A stretch of 64,000 bases of DNA from Melioribacter sp051488665 (GTDB lineage: Bacteria; Bacteroidota; Ignavibacteria; Ignavibacteriales; Melioribacteraceae): NCBI RefSeq assembly GCF_051488665.1, contig NZ_JBPSEG010000002.1, forward strand, positions 248,001 through 312,000, in the 5' to 3' direction. The number at the start of each line of letters is the position of its first letter. Position 1 is the stretch's first letter. Positions 62,218 through 64,000 of the stretch are shown piece after piece. Made by a program: the position numbers and the translations under genes. Under the pieces are notes generated by a model that had not been told where the DNA came from, did not search any database, and saw only the letters and a list, made by a program, of their open reading frames with translations.

Positions 62218-63468
62218 TTATTTATCGGCTTCGCCCATAACGGGGTCGAGACTTCCGATTATTGCAATAACATCCGATATCATGGCGCCTTTACAAAGTT
62301 GCGCTATTGCTTGCAAGTTGCAGAACGAGGGCGAACGAATTTTCAATTTCCATGGATTTCCTTTGCCGTTGCTGACAATATAGAATCCCAATTCTCCTTT
62401 CGGATTTTCGGCCGAAAAGAAAACGTCGCCTTCAGGAGGATTAATTCCGTAATTAATTATCATAAAGTCGTGTATCAACTCTTCCATCTTCGTGTAAATT
62501 TCGGTCTTGTGAGGCAGTACGTGCTTCGGATCGTTTGCCATAACTTCACCCGATGGCATTTTATCGAGAATTTGATAAAGAATTTTGACGCTTTCCCGAA
62601 CCTCGTCGCCTCTCAGGAAATAACGCGCAAGACAATCGCCTTCGGTATAGACAGGTATATTAAAATCCATTTCATCATAAAACAAATAGGGCTTTGCTCT
62701 GCGAACATCGTATGCCACTCCGGAAGCTCTCAGATTGGGACCGGTAACTCCCAATTCGATTGCGTCCTCTTTGGTAAGAACTCCGATGCCTTCAAGTCGG
62801 TCTATGAAAATTCTGTTTGCGAGCAAAAGTTTATCCATTTCTTCCAAAGCCGGATGGAACTGGTCGAGGAAATCGCGCACCATTTTCAGAGTTTCGTCGT
62901 CCGCGTCGGATGCGACTCCGCCTATTCTGGTATAACTCGTTGTAAATCGCGCTCCGGCAAGCCGGTCGAAAATATTTTGAATTTTTTCGCGTTCCCGGAA
63001 TGTCCACATCACCATAGTAACGGCGCCCACATCCATAGCGTATGTGCCGATGGCGACCATATGAGCCGCAATACGCGATAACTCCGCTACCATCATACGG
63101 ATATATTGAGCGCGTTTCGGCGCTTCGATTCCCAATAACTTTTCAACAGCCAGAACATAAGCGACGTTATTGCACATTGTAGCCGTATAGTCGAGGCGGT
63201 CGGTATGAGGAATAAATTCGATATAACTCATCTCTTCTGCCATCTTTTCGTAACCGCGATGCAGATAGCCGAGTTCCGGCACGCAGTTAACCACTGTTTC
63301 GCCGTCGATGCGCAGTAATAGTCTGAGCACTCCGTGAGTAGCCGGGTGCTGAGGACCCATATTGATAACCATCTCGTTTTCGAGAGCGTCTTCGATGGTT
63401 ATGTTTGAATCTTCCAATAATTTTTTGTAAATCTTTTCGTCGGTATAAACTTTTTTATTATTCGTCAT
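62218..63468 (-). CDS. nuoD: NADH-quinone oxidoreductase subunit D
   Basis: 416 residues. Hallmarks are NMGPQHPATHGVLRLLLRID near the start with the quinone-site His residues, TATMCNNVAYVLAVEKLLG, and the C-terminal GSLDPVMGEADK. NuoD forms the quinone pocket with NuoB. It follows nuoC by 2 nt. Confidence 0.97.
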   Translation of the reverse strand: MTNNKKVYTDEKIYKKLLEDSNITIEDALENEMVINMGPQHPATHGVLRLLLRIDGETVVNCVPELGYLHRGYEKMAEEMSYIEFIPHTDRLDYTATMCNNVAYVLAVEKLLGIEAPKRAQYIRMMVAELSRIAAHMVAIGTYAMDVGAVTMVMWTFREREKIQNIFDRLAGARFTTSYTRIGGVASDADDETLKMVRDFLDQFHPALEEMDKLLLANRIFIDRLEGIGVLTKEDAIELGVTGPNLRASGVAYDVRRAKPYLFYDEMDFNIPVYTEGDCLARYFLRGDEVRESVKILYQILDKMPSGEVMANDPKHVLPHKTEIYTKMEELIHDFMIINYGINPPEGDVFFSAENPKGELGFYIVSNGKGNPWKLKIRSPSFCNLQAIAQLCKGAMISDVIAIIGSLDPVMGEADK

Positions 63469-63470
63469 AG

Positions 63471-63962
63471 TTATTCCGGTTTTTCTGGCAGTGGTAATGA
63501 GCCCGGTATTCCTAAGACAGGAAATTCTTTACGAAGAGGATGATATTCGAATCCTTCGGGCATATACATTCTTCTCAAATCGGGATGATTCCGGAAACTA
63601 ATGCCGTACATATCGTAAGTTTCGCGTTCGTACCAGTTTGCGCTTCGCCAAACAGAAGTAACTGAATCGATCGCAGGCGGTTCTTCAGAAATGTTGGCTT
63701 TGATTCTGAGATTAAAATTATTTTTAAACGAATAGATATGATAAACGACGGTAAATCGATTTTTGCGAGTAGCCCAATCGATTGCCGTAACGTCCTTGCA
63801 CATTACGAATTGAAGCTCTTCGTCGTTTTTAAGAAAGCCGGCAATCTCAACTATTTTGTTCGGGTCAACGGATATTGAAACGTCGCCTCTGAATTCAGCA
63901 ATTTCAAAAACCGATTCTCCAAATTTCGCTTTGATTTTTTCAGTAATATTTTTTTGATCCAT
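63471..63962 (-). CDS. nuoC: NADH-quinone oxidoreductase subunit C
   Basis: 163 residues, the separate (not fused to D) form. The family signature ERETYDMYGISFRNHPDLRR and the ending GFEYHPLRKEFPVLG are present. NuoC is part of the hydrophilic connecting fragment. It begins 5 nt after the nuoB stop codon. Confidence 0.96.
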   Translation of the reverse strand: MDQKNITEKIKAKFGESVFEIAEFRGDVSISVDPNKIVEIAGFLKNDEELQFVMCKDVTAIDWATRKNRFTVVYHIYSFKNNFNLRIKANISEEPPAIDSVTSVWRSANWYERETYDMYGISFRNHPDLRRMYMPEGFEYHPLRKEFPVLGIPGSLPLPEKPE

Positions 63963-63967
63963 ATTAT

Positions 63968-64000
63968 CTATTTCTGCAGTTCTAATAATGGTTTGTCCTG
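63968..64000 (-). CDS. nuoB: NADH-quinone oxidoreductase subunit B, last ten codons
   Basis: The frame entering from the right edge reads QDKPLLELQK and stops with TAG at 63968-63970. This is a usual NuoB ending, and the position before nuoC agrees. Only the end of the gene is in the window. Confidence 0.7.
   Translation of the reverse strand, partial: QDKPLLELQK

Overview
The window looks like chromosomal DNA of a Gram-negative, carbohydrate-degrading member of the Ignavibacteriota/Bacteroidota side of the tree, most like Melioribacter or Ignavibacterium. The basis is two secreted proteins with Por/type IX secretion C-terminal domains of the NYPNPFN type, a one-piece hybrid two-component regulator with a reg_prop propeller, a TonB-dependent receptor with a CarboxypepD_reg N-terminus, a GldM-free but TonB-driven outer membrane, and a 14-subunit-type complex I. 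The assignment is inference; no rRNA or other marker gene is present. Almost all genes from 1 to 50.5 kb and from 53.2 to 64 kb lie on the minus strand.

1-24.5 kb is a polysaccharide utilisation locus, most likely for laminarin-type beta-1,3(1,6)-glucan. In transcription order it holds a hybrid sensor/AraC regulator, a GH30 lipoprotein with a mutarotase-like partner (frameshifted), a GPH-type sugar symporter, a GH16 laminarinase, a very large cytoplasmic protein that may be a glucan phosphorylase, a TonB-dependent receptor without SusD, a type IX-secreted beta-helix protein, a tandem beta-helix/propeller protein, a GH5, a second GH30 and a DUF5107 protein running off the left edge. Two almost identical 28-bp sites, AGTAACA-N6-AGGACTATAGTAACA, stand 73-80 nt upstream of the symporter and GH30 start codons and are probably the regulator's binding sites.

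24.5-28.4 kb is an accessory region. An AT-rich three-gene operon (HigB-like toxin, XRE antitoxin, SecB-like chaperone) looks like a toxin-antitoxin-chaperone system. It is enclosed by near-identical direct repeats with the C-terminal stub of a tyrosine recombinase next to the right one, and it sits among broken copies of a tRNA-Val gene. Next come intact tRNA-Val(UAC) and tRNA-Gly(CCC). The Val gene is followed by three tandem partial copies of itself, and the Gly gene is preceded by eight partial copies. A third tRNA, Phe(GAA) at 54.3 kb, shows the same behaviour. In all three arrays the partial tRNA copies carry a hairpin-forming insert placed inside a tRNA loop (T-loop or D-loop). This is the least explained structure in the window.

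28.4-50.5 kb is mostly housekeeping: M50-type peptidase, MFS efflux protein, nusB, a YdcF-like membrane protein, a FecE-type ATPase, tonB, a VanZ-like protein and NAD(P)HX repair enzyme, then nuoN-(unknown)-nhaD-nuoM-L-K-J behind asnS, and an eight-gene run pgeF-eamA-folB-folK-dNK-unknown-GT9-ppx. 50.6-53.2 kb carries, on the plus strand, a five-heme cytochrome c and a one-heme outer-membrane barrel protein, behind a good sigma-70-type promoter.

53.2-64 kb contains a CDP-alcohol phosphatidyltransferase, the tRNA-Phe array, an operon glmS-GTPase-carbamate kinase-ornithine carbamoyltransferase, a flavodoxin-like protein, and the second complex I block nuoB(partial)-C-D-E-F. Subunits A, G, H and I are not in the window.
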